In this document: positions 1 to 10,765 of the stretch, piece after piece
Numbering within the stretch: the first letter of the stretch is position 1
Layout: each line of letters begins with the position of its first letter
Assembly (NCBI RefSeq): GCF_004359215.1
Contig: NC_090613.1
Span: forward strand, 1,461,562-1,525,561
Source: Bremia lactucae
Lineage: Eukaryota > Oomycota > Peronosporomycetes > Peronosporales > Peronosporaceae
Direction: 5' to 3'
DNA length: 64,000 nucleotides
The notes under the pieces: model-generated
What the model was told of the DNA's origin: nothing
Databases searched by the model: none
The model's input: the letters and a program-made list of their open reading frames with translations, nothing else
Program-made: the position numbers and the translations under genes

Positions 1-430
1 GGTATCGATCGGTTCCTAAGAGTCAAAAATCTTCGGGTAACCTTTTTATTGGACGAGGATCTGATACCCTTGCCTCACGGAGCGGTGGGCAAGCAACTTT
101 CCAACAAGAAGCGTTGATTCCCACCCGCATCCACCAGTGCAGGTGGCGCCCGATAGGAGTAGCGATCTCGCCCACCTACTCGCGGCTGCCTTACCTTCGT
201 ACGTTCAGTTGCATGCGTTAAGCGCTGCTGAACGACGTATTGCGCATCTCGAGGGTCAAGTCTCACGACTGACCTCGGATCTCGTTGATGTCCGAGCGAA
301 GGCTCGTCAGGGTTATGACCGCCAGAAGACTCGCTTGGACCTTTTTGAACGAATAATGCTGAGGGATCCGCGTTACTCGCGTGATGTCCCTCGATCTCCA
401 AGTCCTGTTCGTGAGGGAGGAATCGGTCCG
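1..430 (+). pseudogene. A1 antisense ORF, C-terminal part
   Basis: The plus strand, opposite to pol, is open over this stretch with one frame change near position 108. It aligns residue by residue with the plus-strand ORF at 46518-47267 of A2: shared DSHPHP, APDRS-NLAHLLAAA, SAERRI-LEG-V-RLTSD. The AERRIAHLEGQVSRLTSDL part has leucine-heptad spacing typical of a coiled coil. The beginning is beyond the window. Function unknown; it could be fortuitous antisense openness, but see the parallel ORFs in B1, B2, C and E. Confidence 0.5.
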
Positions 431-1735
431 ATAGCTTTATGCCTTCTCCGTCCCCCTCATCCAAACGACGCTCGACTCACAGTCGGCGTCACCATCGGTC
501 TCCTTAGCCAGATGGGAATATTTGACCTCATTTGGGTCCACATACCGTTTCAGACGACCCTCGTAAAATACGGGGTGCGTCTTCATATACGGGGGAAGGG
601 TGAGCCTATAATTTAGGTCTCCAACCTCGTCAACCACTGTAAAGGGCCCAATGAAACGCGGCAACAACTTCGTAGTACCTCCAGGTAGTACAGAAATTGC
701 ATTTTTAGGTAGGGTAGCAGTACTTAATAGTACATTTTCACTCACTCTAAAGCGTTCATTATTTTTGCAACCATTTCTGTCCGCATATTCTTTTTCCTTG
801 TCCTGTGCGCTTGCCATCGCGTCACGGACTTTTCGTGTGATGGCTAATCGCTCATCCACAAAGCATTGAGCCTTGCTCACGCTTTTAGCATTTAACTCGC
901 CTATGACACCGCCTAGAGGTCGGTTATAATAAGACGTAGTTATATTGACCACTGCTAAACTGGCAGGGTCACTAGGGCAAGTTTCAGTCTTTGAGATAAT
1001 ACCCTCATGGGTCATCGTCATATTGACGAAACTATGTCCCTCTTTCGCACCGAGCATAGTGTGGGGCCCTTCCCCGCTAAGACTTGGGCTGCGCACAAAC
1101 GAGACTGGCGTCTGAGGATGGCGCAGTCCATAATATATAAAACGGCGTCTCACCCGTACTGGCGTGGTCACTGTAATTTATAGCGAACTCCACAAAGGGC
1201 AATTGCTTGCTCCACTCTTTGGGAGTTGCTATAGTGCGTAAGACATCTGCAACGACCCGGTTAGCACGTTCTGTTTGGCCATCGGTATGGGGATGAGTTG
1301 CGGTCGACATGTGGAGCTTAGTACCTAGCAGATCAAACACAAGTCGCCAAAAACCAGACGTAAAACGTGGATCCAAGTCCGATACTATGGACTCGGGCAT
1401 CCCGTGTTGTCGGTATACAGGATCCAAGAACAAGAGAGCTGCCTTCTTGCCTGTGATCGATGGTTACATGGGGCTAAACGCATCATTTTGACCAATCTAT
1501 CTACAAAGACGACGAGTCTCGTCCGACCCGTGTGGTCGGGCGGCTTGCCAAACATGAAGTCCAGACTTACTGACTTCCAACAGATGGTTGTAATCGGTAG
1601 GGCTTCAGTGGCGCACTGCTGGACGGTGCGGGTTAATGCGCTGACACTGTTCGCTAGAGCGAATTTAGTTGGCCACCCATCTATGTAGATGTGACCACCA
1701 AAATTCCTCTGACACTCGTAAGAATGTCTTTTCAC
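1..1735 (-). pseudogene. A1 integrase with start of chromodomain, broken
   Basis: The DDE core is split over frames: first Asp in WKSVSLDFMFGKPPDHTGRT (1385-1735), second Asp in IVSDLDPRFTSGFW and catalytic Glu in HPHTDGQTERANRVV (1077-1433). The C-terminal beta barrel (LLPRFIGPFTVVDEVG, KTHPVFYEGRLKRYV) is at 437-1171. A frameshift leads to a 75-464 frame ending RAPPALVDAGGNQRFLLES, the entry to a chromodomain whose remainder is off the left edge; A2 shows the full domain. Confidence 0.86.
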
Positions 1736-1868
1736 GGCCTAGATGCCCTTTAGATGGCGCATCATGGAGATCGTGAAGGATCATCAGCTTGAGAACTGTG
1801 CCATGAGGCCCATAGATTCTCAAGGGATCACAAGGTGACAGCTGATGCCATAACAGCCATCGCTGTAG

Positions 1869-3714
1869 CTAAAGCGAATTAGCTTTCAAGTACGGAAGGA
1901 AAACCTTTCGTCCACCAAAGTGATCCAACAGCAGGCGACAGTGGTCGTCCTGACTGTAGCTCTCTTTTATCTCAGAGGCCAATGAGCTTGTCACGTGGTA
2001 TGCCTTCACGGCTGCCAACGTGGACGGCTGAAATTGTGCTTTCGCACTAGACACGCTTTCCTGGTGTCTAACCTCGAAGTCTGGTCTGCGCGATAAAGCG
2101 TCAGCCAAGACATTCGACTGTATTCTCTTGTCAAGTTTCGTGTGCACCTACTGGGCACCGAGCCATTTGTGGTTTATACGGATCACGCATCACTGCGGAC
2201 CGCAATAAACTCACCACACCTCTCGCCTAGAATGGCAAGATGGCTCACATTTTTCTCTGAATTTAATTTCAAAGTTGAATAGATAACACGGTCAACGCCG
2301 TCGTCATCCTTCTGCATGAGCGCGCTGCCGATTGCAAAATTCCTTGCATCGCAGACGACTCTAAAGGGCTTATCTGCGTCTGGCAATGCCAAGCCTGGTG
2401 CCTCTACAAGAGATTGCTTCACTGATGTGAACGCATTATCTTGTTCTTTTAGCCAAACCACTCTGCGTTCTTTTAAGGAGTTCATATGATGGTATAGTTC
2501 GCTCAGCATATTTCTTGCTATACTTATGCAAGTAATAAGCGAGCTCTATACATTGGCACAAATCCTTCACATGCCGTGGGATTGGCCATTCCTCTACCGA
2601 TTTTACCTTGTCTGGGTCTGCTCGTACACCATGCGTACCTACAATGCAGCCCAGCGAAGGTGTCTCGGGGACCCCAATGACGCACGTTTGCAAGTTACGT
2701 ACAATTGGGTGTCTTCCAAGTCTGCTACACAGCGTCTTAATGACGCTTGTGTGAAAATATTGCGGTCAGACCGTCCTCGGTCCTACTATGCACAAAAACA
2801 TCGTCAAAATAATGGGGCACATAGGCACGGTGCTGACGCATCACGTGAATCACCACTCGGTTGAATGTTGCTGGTGTGATTTTGAAACCTGAAGGCATCA
2901 CAAGCCACTCCCAAAGCATACTGGTTGGAGTGCTTACTGCCGTTTTGGCTACATCGGACTTTCTAATGAGTACCTGATAGTAGTGGTAGTAGCCATCCTT
3001 TAAATCCAACGCAGAAAAGGTAGTTGACTTTCCCATGGAGTTCAACCAGACATCTTTCCGCGGGATTGGCGTTTGCGCCGGAATGTTTGCCGTGTTCAGC
3101 TTATTGTAAGCATGAACCACCCGCCATTCACCTGTGGCTTTACGCACACAAAGGTCGGGCTGCATTGAGGCGATTTGCTCTCACGCACAAGTCCCGCCTT
3201 AGGTCGCTTGTCGATGAGCTCATCGATATAATCGACTTGTTCTTCGGCAACGGGCATTGCCTGGTCACACAATATTTGGTGCCAGGTTTGAGGTCTATCT
3301 CGTGCCCGATGCCCTTATCTGCTTGTAGGCGGCTCGGTGCTTCTTCTGCAAACACATCGCGATATTTCTCAGAACCTCAAAGAACAGACTGTCTCTTAAG
3401 GTATCCCAGCCTTGAGCAGCGAACCGATTCTTTTTGTCCGTTTCTAAGACGCTCTCGCCCATTGTGGACGACGAGCAACAGTCCACCAAGATCTCTCCTG
3501 AAGCTGGTGCGACTACTTCGTGGATCTTTACTTCCTTTAATTCGGCAAGCAACAGATTCCACGACATCTCCGGGAGATTTACTATCTCCTCGGCAAATTT
3601 AAAGACTTGCCGAAGCACCTCAACTGAGTATGCCTCCGCAATTTTGTCTGTGACGGCCTTGAACACCTCGTTCGAAGGCCCGTCCTCTTTATTATAGACT
3701 GATTCAAAGGTCAC
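1869..3714 (-). pseudogene. A1 reverse transcriptase and RNase H, broken
   Basis: Palm motifs are present at 2737-3165: FSALDLKDGYY, WEWLVMPSGF, and the catalytic box as YFDDVFVHSR. Upstream at 3140-3714 is the fingers and linker part; downstream at 2183-2693 are the connection (ADPDKVKSVEEWPIPRHVKDL) and the start of RNase H (RVVCDARNFAIGSALMQKDD). A second RNase H piece, ADALSRRPDFEVRHQE, lies at 1869-2147. At least five frame changes separate these blocks. A short in-frame duplication (YYHYYQ) distinguishes this copy. Confidence 0.87.
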
Positions 3715-4330
3715 TCGTTTACACTCCTGGCTAACGCACCCTTTACAACCGCACCAGGCTCTTGGCTTTGTGCCGGTTTATGCGACGCATGACTTCCTGT
3801 CAGCTCGCTGTCTACTGCCACAGGCTCTCGGCTCTGTGCAGGACACTCGGACGCATGACTGCTTGTCATCGTCCTTTTCTCTACCTCAGTCTCCACGAGC
3901 TGGGTAGGAATTGGTGACGTCTGACATCCCGTCAACGCACCCTCAACTGTGTTCGACACGACAACAGTTGCATACGCCTCTCGCAGGAGCACATCATATC
4001 CGGTGTCCTGCGTAGAGTTCGCAACTGTGCGTGTACGCCAGTCTATCCATGGTTGGTACTTTGCCAACCATGGCATGCCTAGGATGAGGTCATACGGACT
4101 CTCCATACCTAGCACTGTGAAGTTCTCCTCACAAGAAAAGTCACTGAAGCTGAAGGCGAGTTCTAACTGAACTCCCTCAGCTTAACGAGCGCGCCGTTCG
4201 CTAAACGAACGGTCGCCTCCTCTCGCTTGCCATCCTGGCAAAGCGACTCAAACATCGCCGCTCTCTTTCTTAGAGCCGCGCGTTTCACAAGATTTTGTGA
4301 TGCATTTGAATCCACTGGGAGGGTCACCAC
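3711..4330 (-). pseudogene. A1 retropepsin, active site lost
   Basis: The C-terminal flap half is clear (YDLILGMPWLAKYQPWIDW, about 4100-4040). The catalytic D-S-G of the family, intact in A2 as LLVDSGASQNF, reads D-S-N here at 4304-4312, and the frame is broken between the two halves. The segment after the protease (3711-3960) is a Glu/Ser/Thr-rich linker leading to the reverse transcriptase. Inactive copy of the enzyme that would process gag-pol. Confidence 0.8.
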
Positions 4331-4474
4331 CTGGTCATAGCCTCTTACTTGAGCGCTATAGACCAGCAGGGTTGAGGTCCGAAATTTCGAGACCTCAGGG
4401 CTATGCTACCCATTTGTTCCACAACTCTGAACTTAGGGTAGCTTCAGAGTCCGCGTCAGTAGGGCATCCCGCCC

Positions 4475-5551
4475 CTACTGCGCTCCTGCATTTCCCGACC
4501 CCTTAGTGGTCGATGCAGAACTCATGCGTCTCGTGCGCTGGTTCTTGCCATCGCCCTTTGGGTAGGGAGTCCTCATGCTGGGCGTCTTCGGCCCAGCAGG
4601 GACCCTGGCATAGCAGCGAGCCATAATATGGCCGCGCTTGCCGCATTTATAACAGACCACGTCTGCGTTGCCCAACACCATGGGAGTGGCATCTGACCTC
4701 TCGGCCGACGGCTTATACCAAGCTGTGCCGTGGCACTGTTGTAGGATTGCTCCTCAACCAAGACAATTTGGATTGCCTCTTCCAGCGTCTACGGCACCTT
4801 TCTGTAAAGGTCCTGTCGCGATGGGCCATGCCGTAGTCCGCTCATAAACGTGGGCACCTTAATGTGCTTCGGAATCGGACCTACGCTAATGGACGCCGAC
4901 AGCGAGCGCATCTCATGCACATACTCTTGCAGAGATCGCTTCGCCTTTCGCGCTCCAAAGAACCGCGCCTGAAGCAACACTTCGTTGTTCGGCAGCTGGT
5001 ACATGGCGCGAATTTTGCTTAAAGATCGCCTATGCAGAGAACGCCTTTCTATCTGCCATAAGCGCCGAGTAAACCAACTGAGGCCTTACTGCGCAGATGC
5101 GACATGGCGTACGACACCATCCGGCTGTCGTCCTCGATGAGCTGCGCGACACCACATTGCTCCACGGCTAAAAGCCAGTGGACAATCGTGTGCGCCGCAG
5201 TTCCATCGAACTTGGGCCGGTCCATCCGAATGGCCCTCGGCTGATGCGGCCTGGCAGAGAGCATCTCAACAGTCCTGTTGAGAGCCTCGCTCCGAGCCTG
5301 CTATGCCTCAGCTCATTCTGAGTCTAAGTGACGGACTCCGCCGCAGCATGGCCCTGTGCCTCGGACGCGGCCCTCCGCTGTCCGAGCACGAATGCCTCAA
5401 ACTGCTCCAACTGAGCAACATGTTGCTCAGGAGGACTACCCAGGAGCCTGGCCAGGGCTTGTTCACCAAGTCCCTGCGCCATTAGCCCTGCCACCTCCCG
5501 ATGATGTTCGGAGAGGTGGGGAAAATGAGCCCAATCAATATTGAGGCTCAT
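4475..5551 (-). pseudogene. A1 gag (capsid plus CCHC zinc knuckle), broken
   Basis: Gag packages the element RNA. The start MSLNIDWAHF is chosen because the same ATG opens A3 and A5. It is followed by the retrotransposon-gag region (FDGTAAHTIVHWLLAVEQCG and RSLQEYVHEMRSLSAS motifs) and, at about 4640-4600, an intact CCHC knuckle (CYKCGKRGHIMARC). Against A3 there is a CAG-to-TAG stop and a one-base deletion near 5324-5300, then more frame changes near 5049 and 4789. These breaks prevent a full product. Confidence 0.85.
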
Positions 5552-5586
5552 CCTCACGTACACACGCAGAGATGCGGGTCGTGGGG

Positions 5587-5607
5587 AAATTTTCTAGTGC
5601 TACCAAG
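5587..5607 (-). other. Primer-binding site of A1
   Basis: Directly inside the 5' LTR the minus strand reads CTTGGTAGCACTAG. The TGGTAGCACT core recurs next to the LTRs of A3, A5, B2 (one change), B1 (one change), D and the 35 kb fragment, which is why it is called a tRNA primer site. The first eight bases would fit the 3' end of an initiator-Met-like tRNA; which tRNA it is has not been established here. Confidence 0.75.
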
Positions 5608-6109
5608 TGTAGGCGGGCACGTCGTAATGCGGCCACACACTCTAGCACAGCGAGGAAGCGGTTAAATCAGCTTCTCTTGCGTGCAGTGAGGCAGTTGTAT
5701 AGGGCGCGTTAGCGGCCTCACCCAACGCACTAAGTACTTTGATCGTCAAAGTACTCACGGGAGCGGTAATCCGGCTCCTCGAGCGCACTTATCAAGTAGA
5801 AAGTAGTTTTCAGACTGATTTATATTTAATCGCCTATTTTTACCAATCAAAATGTCATCTCTATAGATAGCACTAATATGTATTGCGAGCGTATCTTTCT
5901 AGATACCTCGCGTAACGGATGACGCTAGGCGTTATCCCTTCTAATGTGAATGCACCCATGTGCGTCACATGCACAAGGCTTGCTCACAAATGTGAACTAC
6001 ACACGAGTGCTGGGTCTAATTACTTTAATTTAGAAAATGACCATCCCGTAAGTACACCAAGTGTACTTAACGGGGAGTGTGTAACATTAGGGCAACTTTA
6101 GCCCGTTAC
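5608..6109 (-). repeat. 5' LTR of A1 (family A)
   Basis: 502 bp. On the minus strand it starts TGTAACGGG and ends CTACA, the usual TG...CA termini. Related sequence occurs at 11997-12548, 45332-45835, 51777-52136 and 55914-55954. A short stem AAGTACAC/GTGTACTT lies near its start. The partner 3' LTR is outside the window, so a target duplication cannot be tested. Confidence 0.92.
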
Positions 6110-6865
6110 AAGTGCTCAGTGACATATAGTGACCTAAGTGCTTTCTTCGAGTTGCTGATATCTGTTGAAAAATCTTCTTGTCAACGGCTTATTAAGAGAG
6201 TCAGTACACACAGAAGTCGACGAGAAGATTTTTAAACAAGTATTAGCAACTTAGATGCGTACAAAGTTCCCCTTGGTATCAAAATCCAGTTGACGACGCC
6301 ACAGCTCGAGTGCAAAATAAACAAACAAACGATCTGGGCAGCTTGCAAGAAACGCCGCTCGCTCTATTTGTTGCACGGATACTCAAATCCTGTTAAAATC
6401 TATTTGCCTTGTAATTTGGCTGCTTCCCGAATTTTGCAAATGAGCACTGCGAGCATTTTTTTCGAATTTTAATCTTCATGTTCGGCACTTGCTTCACAAG
6501 TAGCCAACAAGTGCAGCTACCCAAAATACTGCGGCTGCGAGTGCATATTTTAGCCTGATGCGCCATCGCTCTTCACATCTATAGCAATAATTATTCTTTT
6601 CATCCTGCCACTGTTTCTCGAATTGTCAGTGGCAATTCGTTCGAAACCAGACATGCGCGGCTCTCGAACTTTAGTCCTCACCCACGAGTTGACTTGAGTG
6701 AGCGCATGCTGAAGCACCAAAGCTGCCTTAGTGCTTGCATATTCTCTCTTTTAGTAGACGCCAAGAGGCTATCGCCATCACGGACGTTTCTATTGGGGAA
6801 GAGTGATGATCAGTAAGTTGCTTTTAGTGTGGTTAACATAGATTTCGACCCAGATCTCTGTCAAA
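6110..6865. other. Intergenic, upstream of first GT71 gene
   Basis: 756 bp between the A1 LTR and the first host gene. It holds no ORF with convincing protein features; the 60-codon ORF at 6290-6472 has no recognisable motif. The segment presumably contains the promoter of the downstream gene, but I could not identify a clear core promoter element. Confidence 0.5.
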
Positions 6866-8659
6866 ATGCCACCGAAGCGCACCTCTTCTCGTTATGGATC
6901 AACACAGACGCCACCCAATACTCCTCAAGGTGCTCTTCGCGTGCGCATATTTATACTCTACTCTTGTATTGGGCTGTATTTACTGGGCACCGTGATGTGG
7001 GGCATCGGTCCCAGCGCCTCGTTCTCAAATTTCGGCAAAGGTGCCAACGTTCACTGGAGGCGGCAGTTGCGACGGCAAAAATGGAAAGACACGTACGATA
7101 ATAACGTTGGCATGACAATCAATAGGAATTGGATGGAACAGCTCTTAAAAATGGACAGACCGCCTGAATTGCGCTGCATCGGCTGGAAACAGACCGATAG
7201 TTGTAACCTCCCGGCAACGGAATTGCCCACGCGAGATCGAGGCTGTGACCAGTTTGTACGTGGTGGAGCCGGAGGTTATTGTGTCATGGAAGATGATGCT
7301 ACGGGACAGAAAGTTGAGGTCATGCATACAGCGTGTGGGACACTTTTCCCTAGTGTGGCGATAAGTTGTCGCCATGGAAGCGACTTTGTACGCTTTCAAT
7401 GGCAAGTGGCAAAACTTGCCGCAGCGATCCAACACGAGAGAGAAAGTGCGGTTCACGATGATAATTTGAAACGTACGAGACATCGTGAGGGCATTGTGAT
7501 GGTCATTTATCCAAAGCTTTTGGTGAGTGCATATGCTTCGATTCGTACGTTGCGGGCGATTAACTGCACACTGCCAATCGAATTATGGTATTGTGCGTTT
7601 GAAATGGATATGGGAAACGGGACCTCATTGCTGGATGGCATTCCTAAGAAATTACAACAAGATTATGGCCCGGTGACGCTACGTGCCATTATAGATGCGC
7701 AAGTAATAGGCTTTAACTCGAAAGTGTATGCTATCACCAATAGTGAGTTTGAACATGTCCTCTTTTTGGATTCAGATAACGTCGCTGTCCGAGATCCAAG
7801 TTATCTATTTAACCTGCCGGAGTTTGAGCAAACTGGAGCAATTTTCTGGCCGGATTTTTGGCATCCAGGTCACACAATTTTCAACATTCATGATGACTCG
7901 TTGCTATGGGAGCTCCTTGACATGCCGTTTATCGATATGTTTGAGCAAGAAAGTGGGCAGCTATTGATCGACAAGACGAAGTGCTCGGCACCACTGCGGA
8001 TGCTTAACCTCTTGGCTTTTCATGACCCTAATTTATTCTCTCGATACAAGTTGACGCATGGTGATAAGGATCTTTTTCGCCTTGCGTGGCTCAAGACAAA
8101 CTCCCCATTTCATATGATAGCATACCCACCAGGAATCGCTGGTACAGTGCGCGCGACGAAATTCTGCGGTATGTCAATGGTCCAGTATGATACAACTGGA
8201 CAGGCATTGTTCTTGCATCGTAATGCTAGAAAGATAACCGGAGGAATCGAAGCAGAGAACACACCAGACGAGAAAATCTGGACGCATCTGCAACGTTTTC
8301 GTTATCGTGCTTCTTCGCTTGAGGTGCGAGATCTTAAGGCAACGGTCAAGTCGCACCTAAAATCTAGTATTAAATATATGGTGGATGCCTCACTGAAACC
8401 GTCGGATGTTTTGATAATATCGTACCAGCAGCTGTGCAAGAAATACAGTATCCAGATTTATGGTGCTTCTCCGGAGTTTCACAAAGCTCAGTGGTGCTAC
8501 GGCCAGCCAACTGTCACTGCACCCATGTACAAGACCAGTTTGTTGAAAGAGACGGCATTTTTCGGCTTGGAGGATATATTGTTAAATTTTGCGAATGACG
8601 CGGTAACATTGTTGTCAAAATCGGCAGTAGAATATATCGCGGATAGTATTGTATATTAA
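6866..8659 (+). CDS. GT71-family alpha-mannosyltransferase (MNN1/MNN2-like), type II membrane protein
   Basis: Predicted 597-residue, intronless Golgi-type glycosyltransferase. A short cytosolic tail (about 1-24, Pro/Thr-rich) is followed by one membrane segment (about 25-46), then a Cys-rich stem (about 103-160; CIGW, DSC, GYCVMED) and a catalytic domain from about 212. Catalytic signatures are those of the GT71 mannosyltransferases: a metal-binding DSD at residues 302-304 inside FLDSDNVAVRDP, GAIFWPDFWH near 325, EQESGQLLID, and HGDKDLFRLAW. The family adds mannose from GDP-mannose to glycoprotein glycans; the exact linkage cannot be told from sequence. The start is the first ATG (CAAAATGCC context) and precedes the membrane segment. 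It lies tail to tail with a paralogue at 8942-10765, 282 bp apart. Confidence 0.88.
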   Translation: MPPKRTSSRYGSTQTPPNTPQGALRVRIFILYSCIGLYLLGTVMWGIGPSASFSNFGKGANVHWRRQLRRQKWKDTYDNNVGMTINRNWMEQLLKMDRPPELRCIGWKQTDSCNLPATELPTRDRGCDQFVRGGAGGYCVMEDDATGQKVEVMHTACGTLFPSVAISCRHGSDFVRFQWQVAKLAAAIQHERESAVHDDNLKRTRHREGIVMVIYPKLLVSAYASIRTLRAINCTLPIELWYCAFEMDMGNGTSLLDGIPKKLQQDYGPVTLRAIIDAQVIGFNSKVYAITNSEFEHVLFLDSDNVAVRDPSYLFNLPEFEQTGAIFWPDFWHPGHTIFNIHDDSLLWELLDMPFIDMFEQESGQLLIDKTKCSAPLRMLNLLAFHDPNLFSRYKLTHGDKDLFRLAWLKTNSPFHMIAYPPGIAGTVRATKFCGMSMVQYDTTGQALFLHRNARKITGGIEAENTPDEKIWTHLQRFRYRASSLEVRDLKATVKSHLKSSIKYMVDASLKPSDVLIISYQQLCKKYSIQIYGASPEFHKAQWCYGQPTVTAPMYKTSLLKETAFFGLEDILLNFANDAVTLLSKSAVEYIADSIVY

Positions 8660-8941
8660 AGGACCCCTAGCTTGCAAAAGTATGTAAATATCTTATATTG
8701 ACATAATGACAACAGAAATTGTCGGAGTTGCACGCAATGATATGGAAATGAAGATTTTAAAAGAACTTGCACTCTAAGAAGGTACGGATTAAGTTTCGTA
8801 AAGTATTTCAAAGCTCCTGGACTGAAATAGGCATCAGAAATCGATGACGCAATCGAAAATATCATGCTTTACTGTATGTAAATGCTTCAATACTGTTGAT
8901 GAAATTGCTTCTGCGATAAAAAATCTCAAAGTCTGTCAAGA

Positions 8942-10765
8942 TCAGTTGACAAGATCGTTCGGCTCCTTTTTATTCGTTCGAGTGATTTGTGCGGCATTCA
9001 TCGCATACCTGCGCAAGTCTGTCTCGAGGTTACTAAAGCTTAAATTTGCAAAAGGTTGAAAGTAAAAGTATTTGTTTTTCATCATCATATCCACCACACC
9101 ATAGCATGTCTGGCCCTTTGGGAATCCATCAAGAGCTACATGTACGTCAATCTTGTAATGGTTTCTCTCTGGTGCCGTACGAAAAGAAAGCAGATGAGTC
9201 CAATAGATTGCATCAGGATACCCATCGACTTCCGGAATATCCAAAGTGGGCATGAGCGAAATTGAGGCTTTCTTTAATTTCTCTCTAGTTTCCTCGATCG
9301 TGTGAATGACGCGTTCATTAGATTGGGATAGCAGCCGTTCTGGAGTCACAGGAAGACTTGTGGCAGTCTTAGGATGCACTCGTTTCAATTCGCCTGTGAG
9401 CTTGCGGGTATTTCGATGTAGGAATAAAACGTCGCCATAAATGTCGTGTTGTGCCATTGCAATACCGCAAAACGAATTATTTATAGCCTTACCAGCAACA
9501 GCTGGGGGCACGTCTATCATGTAAAAAGGTAACTTGAGTTTTAGCCAAGCAAGTCGAAACAAATCTTTATCTCCGTGCACCAATTTTAGATTTTTGAAAA
9601 AGTTGGGCGTATGAAAGGAATAAAACTTGACCAATTCAAGCGCAGCACCATGTCGTCGCCGGTCAATAACCAATTGTCCACTTTCCTGTTCAAACATATC
9701 GACAAACGCTTGATCAAGCAGCTCCCACAGCAACGACTGGCTGTGGATGTTAAAAATCGAGTGTTTTGGATGCCAAAAATCCGGCCAAAAAATTGCACCA
9801 GTGTCTGTAAACTCCTGCGATTCAAACAAAAAACTTGGATCTCTGACCGGCACATTATCCGAGTCAAGAAATAAAATACTATCAAAGTGACTGTGATAAA
9901 TTGCAAACACTTTTGCATCAAACCCTATCGCCTTCTTATTAATAATTTCACGGAACGTCACATTCCTGTGCACTTGCGCAAGTTGGCGCAGCGGTGCCAT
10001 CGAATAAGGAGCTGCGTCCATCTCTTTTTTTCGGTACCATAGCTCAATCGGCAACGAGCACAGCAAGACTTCTCGAAGCGCTCGGATTGACGCATAGGCA
10101 CTCGGCACAATTTTTGGGTACACTACCATTACAATTCCCTTCGACTCTTTTTCTGAGTTCTTGATTATATTTGGCAGAAGGAAGGTAGAGTTAAGCGCTT
10201 TGCTTATTGCATCATTCGCAATTATTGGAAAATTGAAAAAAGGTTCAGCATCGAATCACCGAAATTGGCCTCCCGAGCGCACGCTTCGGCAATATCTTTG
10301 CATGACTCGAAATCTCTCCTTGGTATGCTTGTCCTCCACCTCACAGTATCCTGACTCCATGTAAGGCACCAGCATGTGACATGGTTTGTCTAATTGTGGC
10401 AACCTCGAGCCGTAAGGACTGCAACTATCTGTCGCTCGCCAGCCGACGCATCGGAATTCTCGAAGTCTCTTTGGACCTTCTGGCAACATTTTCACACTGC
10501 GAGCGTGCTCTTCCGCTTGTGCTGCTTCACTGGCCACTGATTGGAAGTTTGATATTGCTTGAATAGTGTCGAGAGCTCTATGCTTAGACCAAAATACTAC
10601 CACGAATCCGCAAATGTACAGGATACCGCAGTAAAGTATCAGACGTGACCACCGATTCGATAAAGCCGATGAAATTGTTTTGGGTTTATCATGGTGATGC
10701 AGTATTAATGGAAGTGGAGTTAGCGAGGCAAGGCTCGAACGGAGGCGGCTTGAACTTTTGGCCAT
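8942..10765 (-). pseudogene. Second GT71 mannosyltransferase, interrupted by one in-frame TGA
   Basis: Paralogue of the 6866-8659 gene, in one frame throughout except for a TGA at 10256-10258 (codon 170). The start is the ATG at 10765 (MAKSSSRLRSS); the more upstream codon at 10780 is GTG. A membrane segment follows at about residues 44-62 and then the Cys-rich stem (CVGWRATDSC, GYCEVED), after which comes the stop. The catalytic half continues in the same frame with ILFLDSDNVPVRDP, GAIFWPDFWH, EQESGQLVID and HGDKDLFRLAW, all intact to the end. An internal ATG at 10129 (MVVYPK) could only give a soluble fragment without membrane anchor. It is either a very young pseudogene, a sequencing error, or a readthrough codon; no intron fits across the site because the flanking sequence stays in frame. 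Confidence 0.85.

Larger units (their letters stand above)
1..6109 (-). mobile_element. Ty3/gypsy chromodomain element A1, left part missing
   Basis: Reading down the minus strand from 6109 the order is 5' LTR, primer-binding site, gag with CCHC knuckle, retropepsin, reverse transcriptase, RNase H, integrase and the start of a chromodomain. That order (integrase last, chromodomain at its C-terminus) is the Ty3/gypsy chromovirus layout. The chromodomain and 3' LTR lie beyond the left edge. Each polyprotein segment is open only in short pieces in alternating frames, so the copy is dead. It is closely related to A2 at 45332-51776: most segments can be aligned one to one. Confidence 0.93.
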
